Both the position numbers and the translations under genes were made by a program. Shown here piece after piece: positions 8,154 to 16,770 of a stretch of DNA of 64,000 nucleotides (position 1 is its first letter; each line of letters begins with the position of its first letter). Where the stretch lies: contig CABUHY010000003.1 in the NCBI GenBank assembly GCA_902491475.1, forward strand, positions 62,001 to 126,000. The letters run 5' to 3'. The stretch is from an uncultured Eubacteriales bacterium (GTDB lineage: Bacteria; Bacillota; Clostridia; Oscillospirales; Acutalibacteraceae). The notes under the pieces were generated by a model. That model was not told where the DNA came from and did not search any database. It saw only the letters and a list, made by a program, of their open reading frames with translations.

Positions 8154-9016
8154 TATTTAAAAACCTCTGTAATTATGCCATTTTCCAAATCTTTAATGTT
8201 GTAAATGTGTTCCATAACATCAAATGTTTCTTCAAGATTATGGCGAGCACTCGCCCAACCTTTTCCGTCTGTGAACCATACAAAAGTAAAACCGTCGATT
8301 GTATCGGTTTCGAGAGCGAGTGTTTTGTAACTGCGTGCTGTTTCATTGAGTTTACTGCCACCGCTGCCGTAAAAATTAGTTTCGATACCGTAAATCATAT
8401 TAGGTGTCTTAACCACAAAATCAAAGCGCTTTTCTGTTTTTCCTTGATTAGATATAGCGGAAAGGTCAACGCCCCATTTATCGGTAATTTGATGAATATA
8501 CATCTCTTTGAAATATGACTCATCTTTAACAAATCCTGATTTTTGGATAAAACTTTCAACTAAGTTTTCCATTAAATGACCGCCACGATTTTTGCGTCCG
8601 TTTGAATCAAGACCTGTTTCAACCCCTGTTGCATAATCTACAAGGTTGTTGACAATATGATTTTCCATCAAGTCGAAAAGACCCGTTTTATGCATAAAGG
8701 TCTTATATTGCTCAACTGAAAGATTAGGCTTTTTAAAGTTATATGTATAGTCTCCATCACCATCAATCGCATATATTTCATTCGACCTAACTGCCAAAAG
8801 CAGAGGTATGCATTTCAAAGTTTCCGGATATTTTCCTATAAGTTTTTCAAAATCTTCTTCAATATTCTTAGAACCAATAAGTGAATTTAAGATGTTAAGT
8901 TCAACTTTAATATTATCGACATTCTTATGGACCTTATCAAAATCTATATAATAACCATAGTCTGCAATACTATCACGAAAACCTAATAACCATTCGCTAA
9001 AATTTCTATTATTCAT
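8153..9016 (-). CDS. DpnII-family type II restriction endonuclease (predicted GATC)
   Basis: The 287-residue protein matches DpnII/MboI-type nucleases in length and in the central block TGVETGLDSNGRKNRGGHLMEN (quoted in part) near residues 135-155, followed by the catalytic region with RFDFVVKTPNMIYGIETNF, where D and E of the PD-(D/E)XK core can be placed. These enzymes cut GATC that lacks N6-adenine methylation. The neighbouring Dam-type methyltransferase upstream would protect the host. AAGGAG lies just before the ATG, the gap to the upstream gene is 11 nt, and the downstream methyltransferase overlaps by one base. Confidence 0.85.
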   Translation of the reverse strand: MNNRNFSEWLLGFRDSIADYGYYIDFDKVHKNVDNIKVELNILNSLIGSKNIEEDFEKLIGKYPETLKCIPLLLAVRSNEIYAIDGDGDYTYNFKKPNLSVEQYKTFMHKTGLFDLMENHIVNNLVDYATGVETGLDSNGRKNRGGHLMENLVESFIQKSGFVKDESYFKEMYIHQITDKWGVDLSAISNQGKTEKRFDFVVKTPNMIYGIETNFYGSGGSKLNETARSYKTLALETDTIDGFTFVWFTDGKGWASARHNLEETFDVMEHIYNIKDLENGIITEVFK

Positions 9017-9027
9017 TTCTAATCTCC

Positions 9028-10098
9028 TTAAAAATTGCTGATAAGCAATTCCTTAATTTTTCCCCTTGCTTCACTATTACAATTAATCATTCGAGTTGCT
9101 TCAACTCGCTTAATTTTATGCGCAGAATAGATGTTGTCAAAGAAGTCATCATCTGTATTTGAGTTCTTCGGATCAGAATTGCTCATTACAATTTTAGCAC
9201 CTTTTTTATCCATGTCATCAACAAATCGTGCAAGCTCAATCTGTGCATCATCATTAAACAAATTTTCGGTATATGCAGTAAAACTTGCTGTATCTGTAAT
9301 AGGTCTGTACGGGGGATCAAAATACACAAAAGTATTTTCGTCAATAAAGTCAGCCGACTCTCTGTAATCACCACATACAATATTAACTCTTTGTAACTTC
9401 TCCGATACTGCTCTGAGGTTGTTTTCATCGCAAATCATAGGATTTTTATATGCTCCCATAGGAACGTTAAACAACCCTTTTTTGTTCACTCGGAAAAGAC
9501 CGTTGAAACAGGTTTTATTAAGAAAAATCATCAATGCCGCTTTTTCGATATTGATGTTCTCATTTCCATTGACCTTTAAATCATTAAAACGTTCACGCTT
9601 TTCCATATAATATGCTTTGCGATTTTCCGTATCTAACGGAATAAAATCGTTCTGTATAGCGTGAAGCATTTCGATTAGTACATCAATATCATCACGAATA
9701 ATTCGATAAGTATTGATAAGTTCAGCGTTAATGTCACTGATATAAACTTCATCTAAATCATATTTACTAAGTATATCAAACAAAACAGCCCCGCCACCAA
9801 CAAACGGCTCGGCATATTTTGTGATTTTCCGGCTATCAAAAGGATAGTAGTGCTCGATCTCTTTAAGGAGCTGACCTTTGCCGCCTGCCCATTTCAAGAA
9901 AGGTTTAACCGCTTTTTCATCAGTTTTACTATATCGTGTACTTCTTGCATCTATCGGTTTTTCTGCCGAAGTAGGTATAATCCACATATTACCGACCATA
10001 GTTGCTTCTTTTATTCTTTGTTCTGAGCACAAAACCGCCACTCTTCTTTGGGAAATACCCCATTTATCAGCGGCTTCTCTTGCAGACATAAATTCCAT
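9028..10098 (-). CDS. Dam-type N6-adenine methyltransferase with N-terminal helix-turn-helix
   Basis: The first 55 residues form a helix-turn-helix of the excisionase/MerR-like type (SAREAADKWGISQRRVAVLC). The remaining 300 residues are a D12-class Dam methyltransferase: motif PFLKWAGGKGQLL near residue 67, EPFVGGGAVLFDI near 97, and catalytic DPPYRP near 258. With the DpnII-type nuclease it should modify GATC. An HTH fused to a modification enzyme is known in other R-M systems (for example M.SsoII and M.EcoRII with a different fold), where it represses the operon. Autoregulation here is inference. The gene is first in the five-gene operon, and AGGAG precedes the ATG by 7 nt. Confidence 0.85.
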   Translation of the reverse strand: MEFMSAREAADKWGISQRRVAVLCSEQRIKEATMVGNMWIIPTSAEKPIDARSTRYSKTDEKAVKPFLKWAGGKGQLLKEIEHYYPFDSRKITKYAEPFVGGGAVLFDILSKYDLDEVYISDINAELINTYRIIRDDIDVLIEMLHAIQNDFIPLDTENRKAYYMEKRERFNDLKVNGNENINIEKAALMIFLNKTCFNGLFRVNKKGLFNVPMGAYKNPMICDENNLRAVSEKLQRVNIVCGDYRESADFIDENTFVYFDPPYRPITDTASFTAYTENLFNDDAQIELARFVDDMDKKGAKIVMSNSDPKNSNTDDDFFDNIYSAHKIKRVEATRMINCNSEARGKIKELLISNF

Positions 10099-10136
10099 AC
10101 CAAGCTCCTGTTCCTATACCATGTATCATTAATTAT

Positions 10137-10165
10137 ATTATATTCTAAATCTCGAATAATAGCAA
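10137..10165 (-). promoter_or_regulatory. Promoter for the DpnII-type operon
   Basis: On the minus strand TTGCTA (10165-10160) and TATAAT (10142-10137) are separated by 17 bases, with the start codon about 40 bases downstream. A second TATAAT-like string overlaps at 10137-10132. No other gene could use it. Confidence 0.55.
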
Positions 10166-10270
10166 TATCATATTTAACGACAGATGTATATTTTCAGAAA
10201 TTTCTTCATGCTGTCATAAAATTATAGGTTCTCAAAGAAAAACTAAAAAACGACTAATTGAGCAAAAGAA

Positions 10271-10309
10271 AAAGAGCTATCAGACTTTCAAAAAATCTGA
10301 TAGCTCTTT
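10271..10309. terminator. Bidirectional hairpin at the right end of element I
   Basis: AAAGAGCTATCAGA at 10271 pairs with TCTGATAGCTCTTT ending at 10309 around an A-rich loop; A and T runs flank both sides. The stem matches the hairpin at 5385-5417. Confidence 0.75.
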
Positions 10310-10333
10310 ACTTTTACAATAATTCAAATAATG

Positions 10334-10350
10334 TTGCCATTTTGTTGCCA
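10334..10350. other. Integrase arm-site pair (TTGCCA type), right end of element I
   Basis: TTGCCA at 10334 and 10345, 11 bp apart, within GTTGCCATTTTGTTGCCACA. The identical string pattern recurs right of att site C (20538, 20549), that is at the left end of element III. Confidence 0.5.
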
Positions 10351-10407
10351 CAGAGGGCTTCAAAGTGGCAACAAAGCCTGTATTTCGGGCTTTGTTAAGT
10401 GCCGTGG

Positions 10408-10420
10408 ATTATTCCCACTC
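10408..10420. repeat. att core B, junction of elements I and II
   Basis: ATTATTCCCACTC, preceded by GCCGTGG as at site A (GACGTGG). It is a direct copy of the guaA 3' end. Confidence 0.85.
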
Positions 10421-10523
10421 CTAAGTGTAAAATAAATTTTAACTGTTTTTGTTTAGGAATTTTAACTTGATTTGCTTTAATTTGGTACAAATTATCTCAA
10501 TTCTATGAGGTATTTCTGCTTTT

Positions 10524-10555
10524 GCTATCAAATAGCTATCACTTGGATGCTATCA
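10524..10555. other. Integrase arm-site triplet (GCTATCA type), left end of element II
   Basis: GCTATCA at 10524, 10535 and 10549, matching the triplet after site A in spacing and order. Confidence 0.5.
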
Positions 10556-10642
10556 CTTTTTCAGGTATATTTTATTTACAGTTTTTAAATTCCATGATAA
10601 CATTAATCGTAAATTGCACTATACTGCTTTCAACTAATTTAT

Positions 10643-11983
10643 TTAAGAAAATTTGTTTAAATATTTTAGAATATATTCCTTTCCATACTTATTTTCAACT
10701 TCCTTTGCTATTAACAATGTAATATCTTTTAAAGAGCGTGTTAATGCAACATATAATTTATTTTTAGTTTTATTCTTTTCTTTCTTTTCTTGGAAAAGGT
10801 AACTAGCCAAATCGTTTGTAAGAACAAACAGACAGTTATACCCTTCCTGTCCCTTTATGCTCTCAATTGATGGAACGTAAATACCACTACTATCTACACA
10901 AGCGGAAAGTTTCATTGCATTACAAATTCTGGCATATTGTGCAGAAGAAAATCGTACAGAAGGAAAAACTTCTCTTAATGTTTTATTTTCATCTAAGTTC
11001 TTTTCATTAACAAATAGCAGCTTGTTTGCATAAAAATATGCCGCATTTGATAATGCATTCTCATCTTTATCTGGAAATTTTTCTTTTAATACTATTTCTA
11101 ATTCATAAAATAAAGTTTCATTTTCAAAAGAAGTAGAGCTTTTCTGAGTATTGAAAATTGAATTTTTTTGAGAGATATATTTTAAATCAAAATTTGAGGA
11201 ATCAATAAAGGAAGAAAGATTTATATCACTTTCAAAAACAACTCCTATTTTCCCATTTGATTTTTCAGAATTTTGCTTTTGTAAATCATCAACAATGGAA
11301 TTTGAAAGACTTATGTGGTTATTAGGGCACCTATGACAAATATTAATATATTCAATATTTTCCTCATATTTTAAAATCAATTCATCAAGTTTACCAAATC
11401 CTTTTAAATCTTGCTTAGGGTCTCCCACAATATTAATATCAATACCAAGTTTAATAAATTCATTTAATATTTCAAAAACATCATTATCGATATCTTGCGC
11501 TTCATCAATAAATATTTTTTCGCAGTATTGAAAAAATGCACCTTGAATAATTTTCCTTGCTTTCTTAATAGCTGATGTATCATTATATTTTTTTACAAAA
11601 ACCCACTTTGCACGTTGAGGAATTGCTTTTACATGCAAAGTATCATTTTTATCAAGTTCATTAATTTTATAATTCGACAATTTATGATCTGATGGTAATT
11701 CAATAGAAGAAATTTTTTTATAGTCTTTATTAAATAATAAAAAATAATACGGTTTAATGATTTCTTGATATAAAAAAGAATGTATTGTACTAATCTTTAT
11801 CCTATTTGGAATACAACCAAATTTTGATTTTATTCTTTCTTTAATATTATCAGAAGCGTTATTGGTAAAGGCAATACAGTAAATGTTTCGATGTGGTAGA
11901 GAATTATTATATGACTCAATTATCGAATTTGACATGCTTGTTGTTTTTCCGGCTCCTGCACCAGCCACTTTTATATTCACCAT
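10643..11983 (-). CDS. gajB: Gabija helicase subunit GajB (UvrD-like)
   Basis: The 446-residue protein is a superfamily 1 helicase: Walker A GAGAGKTT at residues 8-15, Walker B IDEAQD near 158, GDPKQ near 181, a KGQEGYN motif near 372 and LYVALTRS near 418. It is close in size to known GajB (about 490 residues). The gene directly follows gajA with the arrangement TAGTATG, one base between stop and start. In Gabija, GajB senses DNA termini and acts with the GajA nuclease complex to block phage, with nucleotide depletion as trigger. The pairing with an OLD-type nuclease of the right length makes the assignment strong. Confidence 0.88.
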   Translation of the reverse strand: MVNIKVAGAGAGKTTSMSNSIIESYNNSLPHRNIYCIAFTNNASDNIKERIKSKFGCIPNRIKISTIHSFLYQEIIKPYYFLLFNKDYKKISSIELPSDHKLSNYKINELDKNDTLHVKAIPQRAKWVFVKKYNDTSAIKKARKIIQGAFFQYCEKIFIDEAQDIDNDVFEILNEFIKLGIDINIVGDPKQDLKGFGKLDELILKYEENIEYINICHRCPNNHISLSNSIVDDLQKQNSEKSNGKIGVVFESDINLSSFIDSSNFDLKYISQKNSIFNTQKSSTSFENETLFYELEIVLKEKFPDKDENALSNAAYFYANKLLFVNEKNLDENKTLREVFPSVRFSSAQYARICNAMKLSACVDSSGIYVPSIESIKGQEGYNCLFVLTNDLASYLFQEKKEKNKTKNKLYVALTRSLKDITLLIAKEVENKYGKEYILKYLNKFS

Positions 11984-11984
11984 A

Positions 11985-13742
11985 CTATTTTTTACCCGTT
12001 ATCATAAAATCAATTATTTTCTGTATATGCTGTGGTAGTTCCAAATTTTCTAAATAACCTGAAGACAAATCTTTACATATTTCTAACATCGCGTAGGATT
12101 TATTTTTTCTCCAATCATCAGATAACTGCTCTTTAGATAAAATATTCCAACCAAATTTTTCTCCATATTTTTCTTTAAGGATTTCATAATTTCCATTTGT
12201 ATTCACGATCTCAGGTTCTAAAGTATACGCTCTTGTAGTTTTGACACAAACTTCAGGATATTTATTGTAAACCTCATGTTCCTTTTTTGCCGCAGGTTCG
12301 TCGTCATAATCCCTTACAATACCCAATCTGTTTGAGCTTCCACTATTGATTTTGAGCCATAAATCAATAATTCGTTTAAATCCTTTATGAAATGAGATGA
12401 CTTCTATATCATTTAATTCCTTTTTAGAATCCAAGTAGGAACGTATAAATAATTCTTCCGTCAATCCCTCTACTAAAATACACTTTTTTGCATAAAACAA
12501 TTTGAATAGATCTAAATTCGGATTTTTCGATAAATAATTTATTTCTTCATCATTAAACTCTGCTTTTATAGAGTATGCATTTCCTCCACTCATTAAAATA
12601 ACATTTTTAAGTTTTAACTTATCGATCAATTCAGTGTTATGTGTGGAATAAAATAATTGCAAATCACCATTTTTACTCGTAATTGCTTTTATAAAACTTG
12701 CAACAAGTCTAATATTATTTATACACAAATGTGCTTCTGGTTCTTCTACAGTTAATATATTGAATACCGCATCACTATCTTTTTCAATTAATGAGTTAAT
12801 TAAAACCATCAATAATATTAAATTACGCTGTCCTAACCCCTGCATTGATAAATTTTCACTGTCATAACCAAGACGAACACTATTGAAAATAGAACTTACA
12901 GCAGGCATATTAGGCAAGATGTTTATTTTTTGAAAAAAATCTGACGCATTTTCTAATTCGGAATATTCTTGCCAATTAATTAAAGAATCAATATTTGTAA
13001 TTTTTTTCAGCGTATCAAAAAAATGTGAATATTCTTTTTCAACTTCTATTTTGTCCCCGTCCTTAAGTTTGGCCTGTAAAATTTTCACCAAAGATTTAGA
13101 GCCCAATTTTTCGTTTGATTTAGAAAATTCATCACGTTCTGCCATTAAAGAGGTATATTTAAATTGCTTTAAAATATCATAAGAAATTGATCCTCTGTTA
13201 GGCACACCGATTGAATATTTATATAGTTCAATTGGTAGCAAATTCAGTTTTAACTCATTTACTGTCTTTGAATTTATTTCCTCACTCATTAATACACCTT
13301 TTATTGCTTTATAAAAGTCTAAATCGTTGGCAGGGGCAAATTCATAGTAAAGTCCATAACTTATATTCCCTTCACTTATCTCGTAACCAAGTTCTTTGAC
13401 ATAATACAGCTCTTTTTTCTTAGGTATTATATTCACTTCAATTTTAATTTTGGGTATTTGTTTTTTAAAATCTTCTAAAGTGACTTTATCTGTAAGGATA
13501 GATTCTTTATTGTCAATTAAAAACTGATAGTAGTCGTTTTTGGCACTATTGTTTATATCAAACCAAGTCAAATTTTTTCCTACATAAGCAATTTCATCTG
13601 CTAAAAAAGGTAAAGTAATCGCCTTTAACAAATTACTTTTACCACTATTATTACTTCCTATTATTGTAACGGTTTGTGCCAATTCTACATCAATATTTCT
13701 TAAATTTCGATAATTTGATATTTTTACATTTGAGATATACAT
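11985..13742 (-). CDS. gajA: Gabija endonuclease GajA (OLD-family ATPase-TOPRIM)
   Basis: The 585-residue protein has an N-terminal ABC-type ATPase domain with Walker A GSNNSGKSN at residues 29-37, signature-type segment SMQGLGQRNL near 300, Walker B LTVEEPEAH near 330 and a STHNTEL switch near 365. The C-terminal TOPRIM nuclease domain starts at CILVEGLTEELFI (about 425), and the acidic RDYDDEP lies near 488. Length and architecture match GajA, a sequence-specific nicking nuclease inhibited by ATP that forms a tetramer with GajB. It reads away from the controller gene at 13831, with about 90 bp of shared control region between them. Confidence 0.9.
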   Translation of the reverse strand: MYISNVKISNYRNLRNIDVELAQTVTIIGSNNSGKSNLLKAITLPFLADEIAYVGKNLTWFDINNSAKNDYYQFLIDNKESILTDKVTLEDFKKQIPKIKIEVNIIPKKKELYYVKELGYEISEGNISYGLYYEFAPANDLDFYKAIKGVLMSEEINSKTVNELKLNLLPIELYKYSIGVPNRGSISYDILKQFKYTSLMAERDEFSKSNEKLGSKSLVKILQAKLKDGDKIEVEKEYSHFFDTLKKITNIDSLINWQEYSELENASDFFQKINILPNMPAVSSIFNSVRLGYDSENLSMQGLGQRNLILLMVLINSLIEKDSDAVFNILTVEEPEAHLCINNIRLVASFIKAITSKNGDLQLFYSTHNTELIDKLKLKNVILMSGGNAYSIKAEFNDEEINYLSKNPNLDLFKLFYAKKCILVEGLTEELFIRSYLDSKKELNDIEVISFHKGFKRIIDLWLKINSGSSNRLGIVRDYDDEPAAKKEHEVYNKYPEVCVKTTRAYTLEPEIVNTNGNYEILKEKYGEKFGWNILSKEQLSDDWRKNKSYAMLEICKDLSSGYLENLELPQHIQKIIDFMITGKK

Positions 13743-13760
13743 CTGATTTCTCCTTAAATT

Positions 13761-13821
13761 AGTCGACTTATTGTATGTAGACTTTTTGTATTCAACTTTA
13801 TTATACTATATACTATGGAGG
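13761..13821 (+). promoter_or_regulatory. Control region between gajA and controller: candidate operator
   Basis: The segment contains the palindrome AGTCGACT (13761-13768) and TGTAGACTTTTTGTATTC (about 13776-13793), then TTATACTATA (-10 region near 13799-13808) and the ribosome site GGAGG (13817). The part from CTTATTGT onward aligns with 22737-22797 in front of the second controller gene, where GACTTATAGTG resembles the GACT...AGTC C-box of restriction controller proteins. This suggests one regulator family acting on both divergent operons. Confidence 0.5.
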
Positions 13822-13830
13822 ATTGCAACT

Positions 13831-14040
13831 ATGGATATTATTAAAGTATTTGGCGATAATTTGAGAAAATATCGCACTGCAATGGGAATATCGCAAGAGG
13901 CATTTGCCGAAAAATGCGGTATGCACCGTACATATATTAGTGCTATTGAATGTTATCGAAGAAGTATTTCTCTTGAGAATATTCAGCGAATTGCAGATGC
14001 ACTTGAAATTGAAACATATAAATTATTTTTGGAGGAATAA
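13831..14040 (+). CDS. XRE-family controller (C-protein-like) of element II
   Basis: The 69-residue protein is a single helix-turn-helix domain of the Cro/C1 type (ISQEAFAEKCGMHRTYISAIE), the size and form of restriction controller (C) proteins. The start at 13831 has GGAGG 9 nt upstream; an in-frame upstream start at 13771 is not needed and would run through the operator. It differs from the element III controller at only three of 69 residues (R12K, E27D, E69D) although the two genes differ at many synonymous positions. The candidate endonuclease gene starts 2 nt downstream, and gajA is divergent. It probably times expression of the nuclease after modification. Confidence 0.85.
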   Translation: MDIIKVFGDNLRKYRTAMGISQEAFAEKCGMHRTYISAIECYRRSISLENIQRIADALEIETYKLFLEE

Positions 14041-14042
14041 AT

Positions 14043-14888
14043 ATGGAACATAGAAATAGAGCCACAGGTTGGCAATACGCAAAGCTGTCAGGACACAAAA
14101 ATGAGGATTTAGTAAAAATACGCTTAGATACTGATGAGGTTTTCGCAACTTCCTTACTAAAAAGAATAGATAGACCTCATTCCCATATTGTTCGTACAAC
14201 AATTGGTGGATTACACGAAACAAATGTCCCAAGTGTCAACGGTAGAAAAACAAAGTCCAAAACTGACTTGAAAGTATATCTTGATACAGATGAAGTAGTT
14301 AATGTATCTATCAAGAAGAGTCTTGGTGGACAAGTATATTTTGTTAGAGCCGGACTTTTTATTGATACATTTGAAAAACAGTTTAACACTGAGATTTCAG
14401 CTGATGTCCAAAGAGCAATTAATCTATTTTGGGCGGCATCCGATGATGCAGTCGATATTATCGAGCATTATGGTGACAGAACCATTCAAAAAGATTATGA
14501 CCTTCAACTAAGGCACAAAAGTTTAAATGCAACAACTTTAAAATCTTTTGACGAACATCTATATTCCGTTTTACTTGAATGGTTTACTGAAAATGCATAC
14601 GAACTTGCAAAATTGTCATTTTCTATGGGTGCAGTTCGTGACAGCGATGAATGGTCTGATTTTGTATGGTACATAAATCTACTTGGGGAAAATGATACCA
14701 AAGATATTTTCTTTATCGAAGACATCTGTAATGCTGTTCAAGATGTCGCAATCAGTGAAACATATTATGGATCATCTTATGGTGGAACTACCATTCAACT
14801 TCCTTTTGGATTTGTACAATGGCATCAAGGACAACTGCAATTTCATCACAACTATGAAAAAATCTATAGACTTCTTAAAGGGGAATAA
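14043..14888 (+). CDS. Putative type II restriction endonuclease subunit, element II (first)
   Basis: I do not recognise a named family. The 281-residue protein starts two bases after the controller stop and precedes a second unknown gene and two m5C methyltransferases, a classic restriction locus. Residues 75-110 contain SKTDLKVYLDTDEVVNVSIKKS, which has the form of a PD-(D/E)XK core in which an aspartate strand is followed by a strand ending S-I-K-K. A hydrophobic C-terminus (TIQLPFGFVQWHQGQLQFHH) follows. A nuclease subunit is the best reading from context. With its neighbour it could form a heterodimer, as in Bpu10I or BbvCI, which also use two m5C methyltransferases. Confidence 0.5.
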   Translation: MEHRNRATGWQYAKLSGHKNEDLVKIRLDTDEVFATSLLKRIDRPHSHIVRTTIGGLHETNVPSVNGRKTKSKTDLKVYLDTDEVVNVSIKKSLGGQVYFVRAGLFIDTFEKQFNTEISADVQRAINLFWAASDDAVDIIEHYGDRTIQKDYDLQLRHKSLNATTLKSFDEHLYSVLLEWFTENAYELAKLSFSMGAVRDSDEWSDFVWYINLLGENDTKDIFFIEDICNAVQDVAISETYYGSSYGGTTIQLPFGFVQWHQGQLQFHHNYEKIYRLLKGE

Positions 14889-14893
14889 TATAA

Positions 14894-15652
14894 ATGCCAT
14901 TTGATAGTAGAAATTATAGAAGAAAATTGGGCTTCACAAACCAAACAACATTAAAAAAGCATTTCAAAGCGACAGATATTGTATCTATTAATTGGGACAA
15001 AATCGAAAAATGCAATCAAAGGCTAAAAGAAATATTTCAGGAAATTAACCAAGCAGTAAATCAAAGTGTACACTGGGAAAACTTGAGCCCTATACAAAAT
15101 GAGATCGACAGTGCTTATTTGGTTATGAAAGAAAACAATATTTTTCCTCGACTGAACAATAATGGAAGGTCTCCAGAGGATTTGTATTATAACTGGATGA
15201 GAGGCTATATCGTTTGTAAGTTTTTCACGCCAGCATTGTCAAAAATATTCGGGGTTCAAGAAGATTCCATTAAAACCGTTGGACACGACAGTTTGTCTGA
15301 AATCGAAACTTTTTCTAAATCTCCAGTTGCTGACTTAGAACTTGAAATTGACAGCAAAACAATTAGGCTTGAGATTCAATCTGGATATACTGGAGTAAAT
15401 GATATAAAAGAACATAAGGTAAGGGAAGCTAAGCGAGCATATGAACAAGAACAAGTATACTCGTATGTTGTTCATTTTGATTTGTTTAATGGGACAATGG
15501 CAATAGTAGATATTACAAACATTAATGACAATAGTGTCCACTGGGAAACTCGTTCTCAAATGGAAGGTCAGAAGGTTTTTGCTATTCCAAATGAAGCTTT
15601 CCGATGGTTCCTTCTTGATGATATCCCTAACTATCTAGACATACTGTACTGA
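14894..15652 (+). CDS. Putative type II restriction endonuclease subunit, element II (second)
   Basis: The 252-residue protein is not recognised by name. Residues 150-175 show ADLELEIDSKTIRLEIQSG, which fits a PD-(D/E)XK core of the D-X9-E-X-Q subtype seen in some type II nucleases, followed by a charged helix (KEHKVREAKRAYEQEQ). The gene follows the first unknown by 5 nt with GGGGAAT upstream, so both are translated from one transcript with the controller. It converges on the methyltransferase operon at a shared hairpin. Nuclease function is inferred from the motif and the setting. Confidence 0.5.
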   Translation: MPFDSRNYRRKLGFTNQTTLKKHFKATDIVSINWDKIEKCNQRLKEIFQEINQAVNQSVHWENLSPIQNEIDSAYLVMKENNIFPRLNNNGRSPEDLYYNWMRGYIVCKFFTPALSKIFGVQEDSIKTVGHDSLSEIETFSKSPVADLELEIDSKTIRLEIQSGYTGVNDIKEHKVREAKRAYEQEQVYSYVVHFDLFNGTMAIVDITNINDNSVHWETRSQMEGQKVFAIPNEAFRWFLLDDIPNYLDILY

Positions 15653-15659
15653 CACTTAA

Positions 15660-15686
15660 ACGAAGCTGCTTAATTTGCAGCTTCGT
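15660..15686. terminator. Bidirectional terminator between converging R and M genes
   Basis: ACGAAGCTGC pairs with GCAGCTTCGT around a 7-base loop. The stop codon and the last residues of the methyltransferase lie inside the hairpin. Confidence 0.7.
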
Positions 15687-16758
15687 ATTCTTTTAGTGCC
15701 TGAAGCATTTGTTTTGCTATTGCGACAGAAAGCAACGGAGGAACAGCATTACCAATTTCTAAACGCTTCATACCATCTGAGCCGTAAAACTTGTAATCAT
15801 CAGGAAAACTTTGCAAGCGAGCCCCCTCTCTAATGGACATTGCCCTTGAATCCCTTGGGTGAATACATCTTGACGAAGAAGGACAAGCAAAGTTTCGTGT
15901 TATTGTTGTTGAAGGCTTATCCCACCATAATTTAGCATAGGTATTACCATAGCCACTTTTGGGACGAATATTTTCAGGCAAATCATCTTTAGACTCTCCA
16001 TCCTTTAATGTTTGCATTATTTTGATGAGATGTTCACCGTTTTTAGGCGCCTTGTGTTCTTCAACATACATATCATCATTTTTTCTGACAAATTTCAAAA
16101 ACTCATTCGTAGCACTGGTGGCATAAATATTATTTTCTTCACCACTACTTAGCACCGGCAAATCTCCTATTGCCTCCTTCAGTGTAATATACGGTTTTAA
16201 CCCGTCGCCGTGTGTTGGAGTAGGATATGCAAAATTGTTTTTCTCTTTAAATCCAACAAGAATAACTCTTTCTCGATGTTGAGGAACTCCATAATTTACC
16301 GCATCTAAAACTTTATATTTCAAATCATAGCCAAGTTCTTCAAATTCAGCTTGGATTTGTTTAAAAAGATTTCCTTTATTCATACTAAGCATTCCGGTGA
16401 CATTTTCAAACACAAATGCTTTAGGTTGCAGAATTTTCAAAATTCTTTTATACTGCATAAACAAGTTTGCTCTCTCATCATTTTGTCTTTTTCCAAGAGT
16501 TGAATATGATTGACAAGGAGGTCCGCCCACTACTATATCTATTTTTTCCCCATTTAGTGCCTGATTTAAAATATCTTCCGTCAGATCTTTTATATCACAA
16601 TTTAACATTCTGACATTAGGATGATTTAATTCATATGCAATAGAAATATCTTTTTCGATTTCATTTGCCGCTATAATATTAAATTGTGGAAGCATTGAAA
16701 AACCATAACTCAACCCACCAACACCGGCAAACAAATCCATTACATTATATTGTCTCAT
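15670..16758 (-). CDS. C5-cytosine DNA methyltransferase, element II (first)
   Basis: The 362-residue protein has the ordered motifs of m5C methyltransferases: motif I MDLFAGVGGLSYGF (residues 7-20), motif IV with the catalytic cysteine GGPPCQSYSTLG (about 80-91), motif VI FENV (about 120), motif VIII QHRERVILVGF, and after the target recognition region motif IX IREGARLQSFPDDY and motif X IGNAVPP. It follows the other m5C gene by 12 nt in the same minus-strand operon and converges on the candidate nuclease genes. Two different m5C enzymes in one locus suggest an asymmetric target with one enzyme per strand, or two separate specificities. Confidence 0.92.
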   Translation of the reverse strand: MRQYNVMDLFAGVGGLSYGFSMLPQFNIIAANEIEKDISIAYELNHPNVRMLNCDIKDLTEDILNQALNGEKIDIVVGGPPCQSYSTLGKRQNDERANLFMQYKRILKILQPKAFVFENVTGMLSMNKGNLFKQIQAEFEELGYDLKYKVLDAVNYGVPQHRERVILVGFKEKNNFAYPTPTHGDGLKPYITLKEAIGDLPVLSSGEENNIYATSATNEFLKFVRKNDDMYVEEHKAPKNGEHLIKIMQTLKDGESKDDLPENIRPKSGYGNTYAKLWWDKPSTTITRNFACPSSSRCIHPRDSRAMSIREGARLQSFPDDYKFYGSDGMKRLEIGNAVPPLLSVAIAKQMLQALKEYEAAN

Positions 16759-16770
16759 ATTTATTTTCTC

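Larger units (their letters stand above)
10166..10523. other. Gene-free junction between elements I and II
   Basis: This stretch has no credible gene. It holds the end-of-element hairpin (10271-10309), the TTGCCA arm pair (10334, 10345), att core B (10408-10420), and the start of element II with a GTTTAGG-containing segment also recognisable after sites A and C. The GCTATCA triplet follows immediately. Confidence 0.7.
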
